DNA of 64,000 nt from PALSA-693 sp963834725 (GTDB lineage: Bacteria; Actinomycetota; Acidimicrobiia; Acidimicrobiales; Palsa-688). The stretch covers positions 806,001 to 870,000 of the forward strand of contig CAWICN010000001.1 in the NCBI GenBank assembly GCA_963834725.1, in the 5' to 3' direction. The notes under the pieces were generated by a model. That model was given only the letters and a program-made list of their open reading frames with translations. It had not been told where the DNA came from and did no database searches. Position numbers and translations under genes: made by a program. Shown piece after piece: positions 1-10,794 of this stretch (position 1 is its first letter; each line of letters starts with the position of its first letter).

Positions 1-26
1 GACGCGTCTCAAGAGAAGGTGGAGGA

Positions 27-2147
<2,121 letters not shown>

Positions 2148-2159
2148 ACGGCGCCGGCC

Positions 2160-2885
2160 CTACCCCGCTCCCTGCTCACCCCCGTCGCCGGCCGTCCCGG
2201 CCGGCGACGTCTCGAGGGCGGTCCCGACTTCGGTGTCATCAAGGCGCTGGAAGGCTCGCCGGCCATTGGCGCGAGCCAGCACGGCCACCTCCAGGTCGGC
2301 AGCTACGGGCGTCCGGTCCGGCCCGGCCAGCGCCGTCGCAGCAGCCCGGAGCGCCGGGAACAGGTCCCAGTCGCTGGAGAAGGCCGCGTCGAGCCGGCCG
2401 GCGATGACCTCGGCCTCGCCGCCGAGCACCGTGTAGCGATCCTCGTCCACCACCGAGCCATCGTAGAGAATGTGGAACAACTGGTCGCCCCCCGGTGACG
2501 TCCCCACCTCGGCGACCAGGATCTCCACTTCCAGTGGCTTCATCTCGTGGGTGAAGATGTTGCCCATGTGCTGGGCGTAGAGGTTGGCCAGCGAGCGGGC
2601 GTCCACGTCCTCGCGACTGAACTGATAGCCCTTGAGGTCGGCTTGCCGCACCCCGGCCTGGCGGAGCGAGTCAAACTCGTTGTAGCGGCCGACGCCGGCG
2701 AAGGCGATGCGGTCGTAGATCTCGCCGACCTTGTGCAGCGATTTGGATTGGTTCTCGGCGCAGATCAGGATGCCGCCGGCGTAGATGGTGGCGACGAGCG
2801 GCCGGCCCCGGGCGATGTTTTTGCGGGCGAAGTCGGCCTTGTCCTTCATGAACTGCTCGGGGGCCACGTAGAACGGCATCGTCAT
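2160..2885 (-). CDS. prcA: 20S proteasome alpha subunit
   Basis: This is the alpha subunit of the actinobacterial 20S proteasome. Seven copies form each outer ring, which gates entry and docks the ATPase ring. The 241-residue protein starts with the typical MTMPFYVAPEQFMKDKADFA helix, which contributes to the gate. It has the alpha-type fold signature (GRPLVA..YAGG, FAGVGRYNEF) and no processed catalytic threonine. It overlaps the prcB stop by 4 bp (ATGA), so translation is probably coupled and 1:1. The acidic, Gly-rich C-terminal tail is poorly conserved in the family. In many actinobacteria pafA follows prcA; here the next gene is the convergent acs. Confidence 0.95.
   Translation of the reverse strand: MTMPFYVAPEQFMKDKADFARKNIARGRPLVATIYAGGILICAENQSKSLHKVGEIYDRIAFAGVGRYNEFDSLRQAGVRQADLKGYQFSREDVDARSLANLYAQHMGNIFTHEMKPLEVEILVAEVGTSPGGDQLFHILYDGSVVDEDRYTVLGGEAEVIAGRLDAAFSSDWDLFPALRAAATALAGPDRTPVAADLEVAVLARANGRRAFQRLDDTEVGTALETSPAGTAGDGGEQGAG
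2183..2209. terminator. GC hairpin at the acs/prcA convergent junction
   Basis: There is a perfect 11-bp inverted repeat (CGTCGCCGGCC and its complement) with a 5-base loop. It starts 36 bases after the acs stop and lies inside the 3' coding end of prcA. There is no T-run. It could end acs transcripts, but it may only be a by-product of Gly/Ala/Pro codons. Confidence 0.35.
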
Positions 2886-3697
2886 TGGCGTTCCCCCGGA
2901 GCCGGCGGCACCACTGCCGCGAAGCGCTCCGCCACCTCGGCCTCCTCGGCCCGGGCGAAGCCCGCCGCGGTGATGGTCGCGACCGTCGGGTAAATGCCCC
3001 GTACCGAGTCCGGCCCGCCGGTGGCCGAGTCCTCGTCGGCGGCCTGCCAGAGGGCCAGCACGGCCAGAGCGATAGCGTCCGCCCGGGACAGGTCGGGTTT
3101 CCAGCCCAGCTTGATGGTGGTGCGGGCGTCCCGCCCGCCGGAGCCGTCGGCGTGGAAGTCGGTCTCCTCGTAACGACCGCCCGTCGGGTCGTAGGTGTAG
3201 ATGCGGCCCAGACCTCGCCGCACATCGAAGCCGGCGAACAGGGGGACGACGACGAAGCCCTGCAGCGCCATGGCCAGGTTGGAGCGCACCATCTGCGACA
3301 GCTGATTGGCTTTGCCCTCCAGGCTGATCGGGGCGCCCTCGACCTTCTCGTAGTGTTCGAGCTGCAGCTGGAACAGACGCACCATCTCCATGGCGGGCCC
3401 GGCCGCCCCGGCGATGGCCACCCCGCTGTGGCGGTCCGCGGGGTGCACCTTCTCCATGGCGCGATGGGCGATCGACGAGCCGGAGGTGGCCCGGCGATCG
3501 CCGAGCATCACGACTCCGTCGTTGTAGCGAATGGCCGCGATGGTGGTGCCGTGGGGGGTCTGGAAGGGCACCGCTAATCCTGATGCTGCCGCGATCGGAG
3601 CGAAGGGATCCAGGCCGACCCGGCGCAGGACTTCGGTGAAGTTCGGTCCCGGCTCGTCCTCGGGGCGAAACATCGGAAGGCTCATAGGCTCAGGCAC
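2882..3697 (-). CDS. prcB: 20S proteasome beta subunit (catalytic)
   Basis: This is the proteolytic subunit of the proteasome. The precursor is 271 residues with a propeptide of about 50 residues. Self-cleavage in PHG|TTIAAI would expose Thr51 as the N-terminal nucleophile. Family residues seen downstream include GDRRAT (the Asp-Arg segment) and a Lys-containing region, with AIAGAAGPAMEM matching the helix after strand S4. The gene sits between pup and prcA in the usual order pup-prcB-prcA and overlaps prcA by 4 bp. The substrate is Pup-tagged protein delivered by the ARC ATPase encoded upstream in the same run. Confidence 0.95.
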   Translation of the reverse strand: MPEPMSLPMFRPEDEPGPNFTEVLRRVGLDPFAPIAAASGLAVPFQTPHGTTIAAIRYNDGVVMLGDRRATSGSSIAHRAMEKVHPADRHSGVAIAGAAGPAMEMVRLFQLQLEHYEKVEGAPISLEGKANQLSQMVRSNLAMALQGFVVVPLFAGFDVRRGLGRIYTYDPTGGRYEETDFHADGSGGRDARTTIKLGWKPDLSRADAIALAVLALWQAADEDSATGGPDSVRGIYPTVATITAAGFARAEEAEVAERFAAVVPPAPGERQ

Positions 3698-3775
3698 CCT
3701 ACCCGCGCCGGGACTGCAACCGCCGCAGGCACTCGGGCGTGCTCACTACCCCACCGCGTCCACGGTATCTCCGGG

Positions 3776-3973
3776 CTATTCGCCGCCTTTCTGTACGTAG
3801 GAGCGGACGAACTCCTCGGCGTTCTCCTCGAGCACCTCATCGATCTCGTCCAGCAGGTCGTCCAGCTCGGCTTTGAGCTCCTCGCCCTTCTTGCTGGACG
3901 CGGGAACTTCCTCGATGGTCTCTTCCTCTGTCCGGGCGGGTGCCGGTTTCCTGATCTGTTCGCGTTCTGCCAT
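3776..3973 (-). CDS. pup: Prokaryotic ubiquitin-like protein Pup (C-terminal Glu form)
   Basis: Pup is the 65-residue, disordered, acidic tag that is ligated to lysines of proteins destined for the proteasome. The central helix (ELKAELDDLLDEIDEVLEEN) is the part that binds the ARC coiled coils. The C-terminus is VQKGGE. It ends in Glu rather than Gln, so by family knowledge it can be ligated directly and needs no deamidation by Dop. It lies 18 bp downstream of dop and 78 bp upstream of prcB, all on the minus strand. Confidence 0.96.
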   Translation of the reverse strand: MAEREQIRKPAPARTEEETIEEVPASSKKGEELKAELDDLLDEIDEVLEENAEEFVRSYVQKGGE

Positions 3974-3991
3974 TGCGAATGTCTCTTCCTC

Positions 3992-5491
3992 CTACGAGCC
4001 CAGTCCTTCGAGCAGCTCGGCAGGGCTCGACACGCTACTCAGCAATTCCTCGACGTGTTCTTTGGTTCCTCTCAGGGGTTCCATCATCGGGACGCGCCGG
4101 AGAGGATCCCCACCGAGATCGAACACCAGAGAGTCCCAGTTGGCTGCGGCGATCGACGAGGACCACCGCTGCAGGCACTTGCCGCGGAAATAGGCGCGGG
4201 TGGTTTCCGGCGGTTCGCCTACCGCGGTTGCGATCGAATCGGGGTCGAGCAGCCGTTCCATCCCGACCCTGGCATGCAACGACCGCTCCGGCGACACGTC
4301 GTGGTACTGAAGGTCCATGGCGGCCAGCCGGTGGTCCTGCCAGCTCAGTCCGTGCCGGTCCCGGTAGCCACTGATGATTCGGTACTTCGCCACCCAGTCC
4401 AGCTGCTTGGCCAAGGTCATGGGATCGGTCTCCAACCCGGTCAGCACGTCCTCCCATCGGCGCAGGATCTCCCGGCCGATCTCGGCGCCGCCGACCGCGT
4501 CCAGACCGCGCTCCTCGGCGTACTTCCGGGCCAGGTCCAGGTGCTCCCACTGGAGCTCGAGAGCGGTCATGGTGCGCCCGTCGGCCAGCTCGAGCGGCCG
4601 GTTCAAGGCCAGGTCGTAGGACACCCGGCGCATGGCGGCGACGGGAGAGTGCAGCGCGAACTCGCGGTTGGCCCGGCCGAACCAGTCGTCCTCGATCATG
4701 GCCAGCACCAGCGAGGTGCTGCCGACCTTCAGGAAGTTGGCGACCTCCGACATGTTGGCGTCACCGACAATGACGTGCAGGCGACGGTACTTCTGGGAGT
4801 CGCAGTGGGGCTCATCCCGGGTGTTGACAATGGGGCGCTTGAGCGTGGTCTCGAGGCCGACCTCCTCCTCGAAGAAATCTGCCCGCTGGGTGATCTGGTA
4901 GTGGATCTCCTCGCTGCCTTGGGACGATGCCTCACACCCGACCTTGCCGGCGCCGGTGTAGATCTGCCGGGAAACGAAGTGCGGCATGACGTGGTTGACG
5001 ATCCGAGCAAACGGGACCGATCGGTCCATCAGGTAGTTTTCGTGGGTCCCGTAGGAGTTGCCCTTACCATCGGAATTGTTCTTGAGCACGAGCAGGCTCT
5101 GTCCGGGCGGAAGAACCCGGGCGGCCGCGGCCACCGACCGGGCGAGGATCAACTCTCCGGCCTTGTCGTAGCGAATGACCTCGAGGACGTTGGCGCATTC
5201 GGGGGTGGAGTACTCGGGGTGGGCGTGGTCGACGTAGTAGCGGGCCCCGTTGGTCAGGACGGCGTTGACCAGGTGAGTCTCGACCTCCGGCGGCATTGAT
5301 CCCTCGCGGGCGAAGCCGCGGGCATCGCGACCTGGGGTTTCGTCCTCGAAGTCCCACTCCACCTTGCGGGTCAACTCGGCCACGTAGGCGTTGATCAGCG
5401 TCGATGAAGCCGCGATGGGGTTCGGATCGGCGGCGCCGCGGATGATGATCCCGTACTCGGTCTCCATCCCGAGCACTTTGACGATGGCCAC
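3992..5491 (-). CDS. dop: Pup deamidase/depupylase Dop
   Basis: Dop is a carboxylate-amine-ligase-fold enzyme that removes Pup from substrates and, in species with Pup-Gln, also deamidates Pup. The glutamine-synthetase-like ATP site is visible from the start (METEYGI) with further family motifs HAHPEYSTPE, NNSDGKGNSYGTHENY and NTRDEPH. I chose the GTG at 5491, giving 499 residues that begin MAIVKVLGMETEYG, because this matches the family's N-terminus; the frame is also open upstream to 5560. Since Pup here already ends in Glu, Dop probably acts mainly as depupylase. It could be confused with PafA, but the N-terminal region and gene order favour Dop. Confidence 0.9.
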   Translation of the reverse strand: MAIVKVLGMETEYGIIIRGAADPNPIAASSTLINAYVAELTRKVEWDFEDETPGRDARGFAREGSMPPEVETHLVNAVLTNGARYYVDHAHPEYSTPECANVLEVIRYDKAGELILARSVAAAARVLPPGQSLLVLKNNSDGKGNSYGTHENYLMDRSVPFARIVNHVMPHFVSRQIYTGAGKVGCEASSQGSEEIHYQITQRADFFEEEVGLETTLKRPIVNTRDEPHCDSQKYRRLHVIVGDANMSEVANFLKVGSTSLVLAMIEDDWFGRANREFALHSPVAAMRRVSYDLALNRPLELADGRTMTALELQWEHLDLARKYAEERGLDAVGGAEIGREILRRWEDVLTGLETDPMTLAKQLDWVAKYRIISGYRDRHGLSWQDHRLAAMDLQYHDVSPERSLHARVGMERLLDPDSIATAVGEPPETTRAYFRGKCLQRWSSSIAAANWDSLVFDLGGDPLRRVPMMEPLRGTKEHVEELLSSVSSPAELLEGLGS

Positions 5492-5708
5492 GAGGCCGAC
5501 GTTATCCCCCCCGGAGCCGTTTGCGGGGGAGACTAAGCGGTTTGCTGGTCGAACCTCCAAGTTGGGCCATACCCCTCCGGGCTCGGGCCTCGAGCCCAGA
5601 CGGTGGCATATCTCACGGTGACATGGGGTCCGGCGCCCCCGGGCCAGGCGCCACCAGGGGCCCAGGGGCCCGGCGCCCCGCGGCCAAGCAGGAGCGATGG
5701 GCGCCGCG

Positions 5709-7478
5709 CTACAGGTACTGGCCGGTGGCGACCCGTTCGATGGAGCGGCCGCCGGTCGTTGCGTCCCCCTGGGCCATGAGTGTCCGGACGTAGACGATGC
5801 GCTCGCCCTTCTTGCCCGAGATCTTGGCCCAGTCGTCGGGGTTGGTCGTGTTTGGCAGGTCCTCGTGCTCCTTGTATTCCTGCTTGATGGAGTCGATCAG
5901 GTCCTGCGACCGGATCCCGCGACCGTGGCCCGCGATCACTCGCTTGATGGCCAGCTTCTTGGCCCGCCGGACAATGTTCTCGATCATGGCCCCCGACGAG
6001 AAGTCCTTGAAGTACATGATCTCCTTGTCGCCGTTCTGGTAGGTCACCTCGAGGAACTGATTGCGCTCGTCGGTCTGATACATCTCCACGACGGTGCGCT
6101 CGATCATGGCCTGCACCGACTTGGCCGGATCTCCGCCGCCAAGGCTGGTCACCTCATCCGCGTCGAGAGGGAGGTCGGACGTGAGGTAGCGGGCGAAGAT
6201 CTGGGCCGCGGCCTCCCGGTCAGGCCGCTCGATCTTGATCTTAACGTCGAGGCGTCCCGGCCGGAGAATAGCCGGGTCGATCAGGTCCTCCCGGTTGGAC
6301 GCTCCGATCACGATGACGTTTCGCAGGGCCTCGACACCATCGATCTCGGCCAACAGCTGGGGCACGATGGTGGACTCCATGTCCGAGCTGATCCCGGTGC
6401 CGCGTGTCCGGAACAGGGAGTCCATCTCGTCGAAGAAGACGATCACAGGGACGCCCTCCTCGCTCTTCTCCCGGGCCCGCTGGAACACCAGGCGGATCTG
6501 GCGCTCGGTCTCACCCACATACTTGTTGAGCAGCTCCGGACCCTTGATGTTGAGGAAGTAGCTGCGAGCGGCTTTGTCACCGGACACCTCCGCCACCTTG
6601 CTGGCCAGCGAGTTGGCGACGGCCTTGGCGATGAGGGTCTTGCCGCAGCCCGGGGGGCCGTAAAGGAGGATCCCCTTCGGAGCGGGCAGCCTGTGCTCGA
6701 CGAAGAGCTCCCGGTACAGGAAGGGCAGCTCGACCGCGTCGGTGATGGCCTCGATCTGCTGGTCGAGGCCGCCGACATCGGCGTAGGAGATGTCGGGCAC
6801 CTCCTCGAGGATCAGCTCCTCCACCTCGGGCCGGGGCAGCTTCTCCAGCAGCAGGCCGGTCCGCGAGTCCATCAGGAGGGAGTCGCCCGACCGGATCTTG
6901 ACACCCCGCAGGCTGTCGGCCAGCTCGACGACGCGCTCCTCGTCGGCCCGCCCGACGATGATCGCCCGGAGGTCATCGAGGACCTCCTTGAGAGTGACCA
7001 CCTCGCCCGACTGCTCGGCCGCTCGGGCCAGGACCACGTTGAGCGACTCGTTGAGGACCACCTCAGCGCCCCGCCGCAGGTCCGACGCCTCTTCGAGGGC
7101 GAGTTCGGGGTGCAGGGCGACCCGCATCTTGCGTCCGCCGGAGAACACGTCGACCGTGCCGTCCTCGTTACGGGCGAGGAAGGTTCCGTAGGCGGCCGGC
7201 GGCTGGGTGAGCTTGTCGACCTCCTCCCGCAAGGCCGCGATGTGCTCTCGGGCCTCGCGGAGGGTGAAGGTCAACCGCTCGTTTTGGGAGATGGCCTGCT
7301 GAAGTTGCCCCTTGGTCTCGAGGAGCTTCTCCTCCAGCGTCCGTACCCGCTTTGGGGCGTCCTGCATGCGGCGGCGCAGACCTAGAACCTCCTCCTCGAG
7401 CATCTTTGCCTGCTCGCGGAGGTCTGCCACCTCGCGCTCGTAGGCGGCATTTCGGGCCGCCGCATCAGCGTCGCTCAC
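5709..7478 (-). CDS. arc: Proteasome-associated AAA ATPase ARC/Mpa
   Basis: This hexameric AAA ATPase recognises Pup with its N-terminal coiled coil and threads pupylated proteins into the 20S proteasome. In the 589-residue product I see a heptad-rich coiled coil (about residues 10-90), a tandem OB region (about 95-230), Walker A GPPGCGKT (about 271-278), Walker B VFFDEMD (about 346-352) and an arginine-finger region RPGRLD. It ends in GQYL, matching the C-terminal docking motif of the family. It is the first gene of the arc-dop-pup-prcB-prcA run. The gap to dop (5492-5708) is GC-rich, with short GGGCCC/GGCGCC palindromes and no gene. Confidence 0.95.
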   Translation of the reverse strand: MSDADAAARNAAYEREVADLREQAKMLEEEVLGLRRRMQDAPKRVRTLEEKLLETKGQLQQAISQNERLTFTLREAREHIAALREEVDKLTQPPAAYGTFLARNEDGTVDVFSGGRKMRVALHPELALEEASDLRRGAEVVLNESLNVVLARAAEQSGEVVTLKEVLDDLRAIIVGRADEERVVELADSLRGVKIRSGDSLLMDSRTGLLLEKLPRPEVEELILEEVPDISYADVGGLDQQIEAITDAVELPFLYRELFVEHRLPAPKGILLYGPPGCGKTLIAKAVANSLASKVAEVSGDKAARSYFLNIKGPELLNKYVGETERQIRLVFQRAREKSEEGVPVIVFFDEMDSLFRTRGTGISSDMESTIVPQLLAEIDGVEALRNVIVIGASNREDLIDPAILRPGRLDVKIKIERPDREAAAQIFARYLTSDLPLDADEVTSLGGGDPAKSVQAMIERTVVEMYQTDERNQFLEVTYQNGDKEIMYFKDFSSGAMIENIVRRAKKLAIKRVIAGHGRGIRSQDLIDSIKQEYKEHEDLPNTTNPDDWAKISGKKGERIVYVRTLMAQGDATTGGRSIERVATGQYL

Positions 7479-7575
7479 GTGGATACCTCACTCCTGACTT
7501 GGGCAGTGAACTTACCTCCATCGTCGCCCTAATCGTGAGATCCCGTCCGGCGAGTATTCGGCCGGTTAGAGGTTA

Positions 7576-7605
7576 TTGACTTGAGAAAGGACCGATCGGT
7601 ACCGT
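7576..7605 (+). promoter_or_regulatory. Candidate promoter for the ferredoxin gene
   Basis: TTGACT (7576-7581) is followed after 18 bases by TACCGT (7600-7605), in the 214-bp divergent region between arc and the ferredoxin gene. The -35 match is good and the -10 match weak (T, A and final T only). Confidence 0.3.
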
Positions 7606-7692
7606 CGTCAGCTAGGATTGGTTGTCGAACAACCACCGAGGACCACCGGTAGTCACCCGGGGACCAGCACATAGCGAGGCGAAGGCACAGCG

Positions 7693-7926
7693 ATGAAGGT
7701 CTGGATCGATCAGGATCTCTGCACCGGCGACGGGCTCTGCGAGGAGATCGCGCCGTCCGTGTTCACCCTGCTCGACGACGGCCTTTCCTACGTCAAAGAG
7801 GGCGACAAGATCTTCGATAACCCGGGCGGCCACGAGGGCCTGGCCGTGGTCCCCGAGGGCATGGAGGACGCGACACGCGAGTCGGCCGAGGAGTGCCCGG
7901 GGGAGTGCATCTTCATCGAGGAATGA
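7693..7926 (+). CDS. Small single-cluster ferredoxin
   Basis: This 77-residue acidic ferredoxin has cysteines at 10, 16, 68 and 72. The pattern C-x5-C (CTGDGLC) followed by a distal CP is that of the single-cluster [3Fe-4S]/[4Fe-4S] ferredoxins that serve cytochrome P450s and related oxygenases in actinobacteria. In the [3Fe-4S] type the middle ligand is replaced, here by Gly13. The role of the extra Cys72 is unclear. It stands alone: arc is divergent upstream and 413 bp without a gene follow. No redox partner is nearby, so the electron acceptor cannot be named. Confidence 0.85.
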   Translation: MKVWIDQDLCTGDGLCEEIAPSVFTLLDDGLSYVKEGDKIFDNPGGHEGLAVVPEGMEDATRESAEECPGECIFIEE

Positions 7927-8339
7927 AGATGCGGTCGGCTCAACCAGCCGGCCGTCTTGACCAGTTTCCAGGCTCCGACCAGCCGGATCGTTATGTGCGG
8001 GGCAGGGGCGAGACAGGCGCAGCCCTTCGTCACGGCCCGCGGCAGCGGCCTTTGCCGTTGCGAGCCGCCGCACTGAGCAAACCTGCGATCTCCCTCTGGC
8101 TGGCGCAGTGTCCACGACCGCCAGGTGAGGGACGAGCCGGCCGTGAAATTGGGACTTACCAGCAGGCGCGCCGACCTGGACTGGCCCACGCGGCAGTCGT
8201 CAAGCGGTAGGCGCCGGGGCCGTTCAGATATCTCGGGTGCATTTTGCGCCTCGGGAACGCTTTTAGCGATATTTAGACACCAACCGCGCCCAAGGTTACG
8301 GAACGCTGGCCGTCCTGACCGTGGGTCTGTGGAGGACCG
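7927..8339 (+). promoter_or_regulatory. 413-bp gap with a candidate promoter for the MetE-like gene
   Basis: No convincing gene, tRNA or riboswitch is visible. The last 120 bases are less GC-rich. TTGCGC (8244-8249), an 18-base spacer and GATATT (8268-8273) could be a promoter. TGGAGG just before the ATG at 8340 is a good ribosome binding site. Confidence 0.3.
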
Positions 8340-9620
8340 ATGAGCGAAGACCGCATCCGCTGTACCCACACCGGGAGCCCGCCTCGCCCTGAGGACCTGG
8401 TGCAGATCATGTGGGCGGTCGGCGACGGCATCCCGGTGGACGCCACCGCCCTCGAGGCCCGGGTCGACGAGGCGGTGACCGAGACGGTGAGACGACAGGT
8501 GGCCGCCGGTCTCTCGGTCGTCAACGACGGCGAGATGTCCAAGCCCTCCTACGCCACCTACGTCAAAGACCGCCTCACCGGATTCGAGGGCGAGAGTGTG
8601 GAGAGCTACCACTTCAGCGACCTCGACGACTTTCCCCCCAGTGTCGAACTCGTCCAGTCCAACCCCGGCCGGCGTAAGCGCTCCGCTCCGAGCTGTGTCG
8701 CCCCGGTGGGCGTCAAGGACCCCGACGCCGCGGTCCGCGACATGGAGCGCCTGGTAGCCGCAGCCAAAGCCGCCAACGCCCCCGCGGCGTTTTCTTCGGC
8801 AGCCTCGCCCGGGGTCATCTCAATCTTTTTCAACAACGAGTACTACCAAGACCGAGAGGCGTACGTCTTCGCCATTGGCGAGGCCATGCGTCCCGAGTAC
8901 GAGGCCATTGCCGGCGCCGGCGTCACCCTGCAGCTCGACTGTCCGGACCTGGCGATGGGGAGGCACATGGCTTACTCCGACCTTGATCTCGACGGCTTCC
9001 GGCGCACCATCGCTGTCAATCTCGAGGCCCTCAACCACGCGGTGCGCAACATCCCCGCCGAGCGTCTCCGCATGCACGTGTGCTGGGGAAACTGCCCCGG
9101 GCCCCATCATCGCGACGTACCGTTGGCCGACGTCATCGACCTGGTGTGGACCGCCAAGCCCCAAACCGTCCTCTTCGAGGCCGCGAACCCCCGTCACGCC
9201 CACGAGTGGGCCACGCTCGCCGAGCTCGGCGTGCCCGACGACAAGGTCATCTGCCCCGGCGTGATCGAGCCCCAGTCAAACTACATAGAGCATCCCGAAC
9301 TGGTCGCAGAGCGGCTCGAGCGCTGGGCTGGCCTGGTCGGCCCTGATCGGCTGATGGCAGGCGTGGATTGCGGCTTTTCGATCCACGTCGGCATGCGAGG
9401 AATCGACCCCGACGTGGCGTGGGCCAAGCTCGAGAGCATGGCCCGGGGCTGCGAGATCGCCTCCCGAAAACTGTCTCGTCAACCCTCGCCACGGAAGAGA
9501 AAACACCGGGTAACTAGCGAAGACACGGGGGTAACCAATGGCGCCGAATCGTCGATCATGAGAGTGAAGGCCGCCAACTCGGCCGGCGGCGGCCACCCGG
9601 ATCCGACGATCAGCCGGTGA
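8340..9620 (+). CDS. MetE-like (cobalamin-independent methionine synthase family) protein
   Basis: The protein resembles the C-terminal catalytic barrel of MetE, which binds zinc and transfers methyl groups to thiols. Motifs seen are LQLDCPDLAMGRH, HVCWGNCPGPHH (His and Cys as likely zinc ligands), LFEAANPRH and GVDCGF near the end. At 426 residues it has only the C-terminal domain, so it is one of the many MetE-like paralogues whose methyl donor and acceptor are unknown. After the usual family end (IASRKL) there is an extra tail of about 48 basic, low-complexity residues. This tail overlaps the 3' end of marP by 11 bp and suggests a lost stop codon. TGGAGG precedes the ATG. Confidence 0.8.
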   Translation: MSEDRIRCTHTGSPPRPEDLVQIMWAVGDGIPVDATALEARVDEAVTETVRRQVAAGLSVVNDGEMSKPSYATYVKDRLTGFEGESVESYHFSDLDDFPPSVELVQSNPGRRKRSAPSCVAPVGVKDPDAAVRDMERLVAAAKAANAPAAFSSAASPGVISIFFNNEYYQDREAYVFAIGEAMRPEYEAIAGAGVTLQLDCPDLAMGRHMAYSDLDLDGFRRTIAVNLEALNHAVRNIPAERLRMHVCWGNCPGPHHRDVPLADVIDLVWTAKPQTVLFEAANPRHAHEWATLAELGVPDDKVICPGVIEPQSNYIEHPELVAERLERWAGLVGPDRLMAGVDCGFSIHVGMRGIDPDVAWAKLESMARGCEIASRKLSRQPSPRKRKHRVTSEDTGVTNGAESSIMRVKAANSAGGGHPDPTISR

Positions 9621-10785
9621 GGCACGGCCCGGTGGAGATGCCGGATGGGTTCTGGGGTTCGGCCAGGGCCGCTTCGAGCTCAGTCGTGTTCAACGCGTAC
9701 GAGGTGGACGGCTGGTTGGCGGAGATGGCGAAGGCCACTCCGATGACATCCCCCGTGGAGTTGACGAGCGGCCCACCCGAGTCGCCATGGGCGAGGTCGG
9801 CAGCGAGCACCAGGACGTTCCGCGTGGTGTTGGTGGTGTCGTAGAGGTCCTTGCCAACGGCCTCGATGGCCTGGGCCACCCGGGCGGGCGTGACAGCGAC
9901 CCGGTCCCGGCCATCCGGATGGCCGAAGACGGCCCCGGTCGCCCCGGCGCCCACCACCTTGAGCGGCAGCGGCGTTTCGCCCAGGTTGCCGACCGCCAGC
10001 AGTGCCAGGTCCCGGCGAGAGTCGAACATGACCACAGTCGCGGGGAGCTGGCGTCCGGAAGGCAGCAGCACCGAGGTCTGCCCGGCCGGCTCTCCGGCCA
10101 CGACATGCGCATTGGTCACCACCAGGTCGTTGGCCACCGCAAAGCCGCTCCCCTCGTAGATCCGGTTGCACGCCTGCCCTTCGACTTTGACCGTGGAAGC
10201 CTCCACGGTCTGGGTGACGGCCGCGGGGAGGGGGCTGGCGACCGGCGGCGGGCCGGCGGGGGCGCCGGGATGAAGGACCGCGAACACCTGCGGCGCGTCC
10301 TGCCCGATGAGGCGCCGGAGCACCTGCAGGGCGTTCGGTGGGTTGGGCAGGTTCCCCGATACCCAGCGTGAGATCCCGGAATCCGCGGTGGCCCGGGCCG
10401 GCCACCCCGGAACCGAAGCGATCGATGGCAGCAGCAGCCAGAGGGCGACGACCACTCCGGCGATCCCTGTGCCTGCGCCCACCACCCGGTCCACCTGTCG
10501 CACCGGGCCTCCCGGCAGGGCCCGGCGGAGCCGCGACCCCACGACCAGGCCGAGCGCCTGGCCGATGACGGCCCCGCCGACGAGGATCAGCACGGCAACC
10601 GCCAGCTGGGTGGCGGGGGCGGCTGAGGTCAGGCGGATCAGCACCGAGGGCAGCAGCCGGATGGCGACGTAGAAGCCGAGGGCGAGGCCGAGCCACGAGG
10701 CGACCCGGCCGAAGAAGCCGAGCCGGTAGCCGCCCAGCGCGGCGATCACCGCCCCTGCAATCACGATCAGGTCGAGCGTGTCCAT
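9610..10785 (-). CDS. marP: MarP-type membrane serine protease (CvpA plus trypsin-like domain)
   Basis: MarP in mycobacteria is a periplasmic serine protease needed to resist acid and oxidative stress. The first 130 residues hold four hydrophobic segments of the CvpA/colicin V family. A Pro/Ala linker leads to a chymotrypsin-fold domain with the triad His (TNAHVV, about 227), Asp (RRDLALL) and Ser (HGDSGGP, about 336). Two cysteines in that domain (KVEGQACN and GPCLTG) could form a disulfide. Length 391 matches the family. It is the last gene of a minus-strand run and follows trmI after 9 bp. Confidence 0.9.
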   Translation of the reverse strand: MDTLDLIVIAGAVIAALGGYRLGFFGRVASWLGLALGFYVAIRLLPSVLIRLTSAAPATQLAVAVLILVGGAVIGQALGLVVGSRLRRALPGGPVRQVDRVVGAGTGIAGVVVALWLLLPSIASVPGWPARATADSGISRWVSGNLPNPPNALQVLRRLIGQDAPQVFAVLHPGAPAGPPPVASPLPAAVTQTVEASTVKVEGQACNRIYEGSGFAVANDLVVTNAHVVAGEPAGQTSVLLPSGRQLPATVVMFDSRRDLALLAVGNLGETPLPLKVVGAGATGAVFGHPDGRDRVAVTPARVAQAIEAVGKDLYDTTNTTRNVLVLAADLAHGDSGGPLVNSTGDVIGVAFAISANQPSTSYALNTTELEAALAEPQNPSGISTGPCLTG

Positions 10786-10794
10786 AGATCCGGC

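Noticed and set aside
5697..7385. A 562-codon open frame on the plus strand opposite arc
   Set aside because: It lies wholly inside the well-supported AAA ATPase gene, is rich in Val/Leu/Gly/Asp in the manner of antisense frames, and has no motif.
7927..8339. A 105-codon frame between the ferredoxin and MetE-like genes (7893-8210)
   Set aside because: It overlaps the ferredoxin 3' end, is rich in Arg/Pro/Gly as random GC-rich frames are, and has no start signal or domain.
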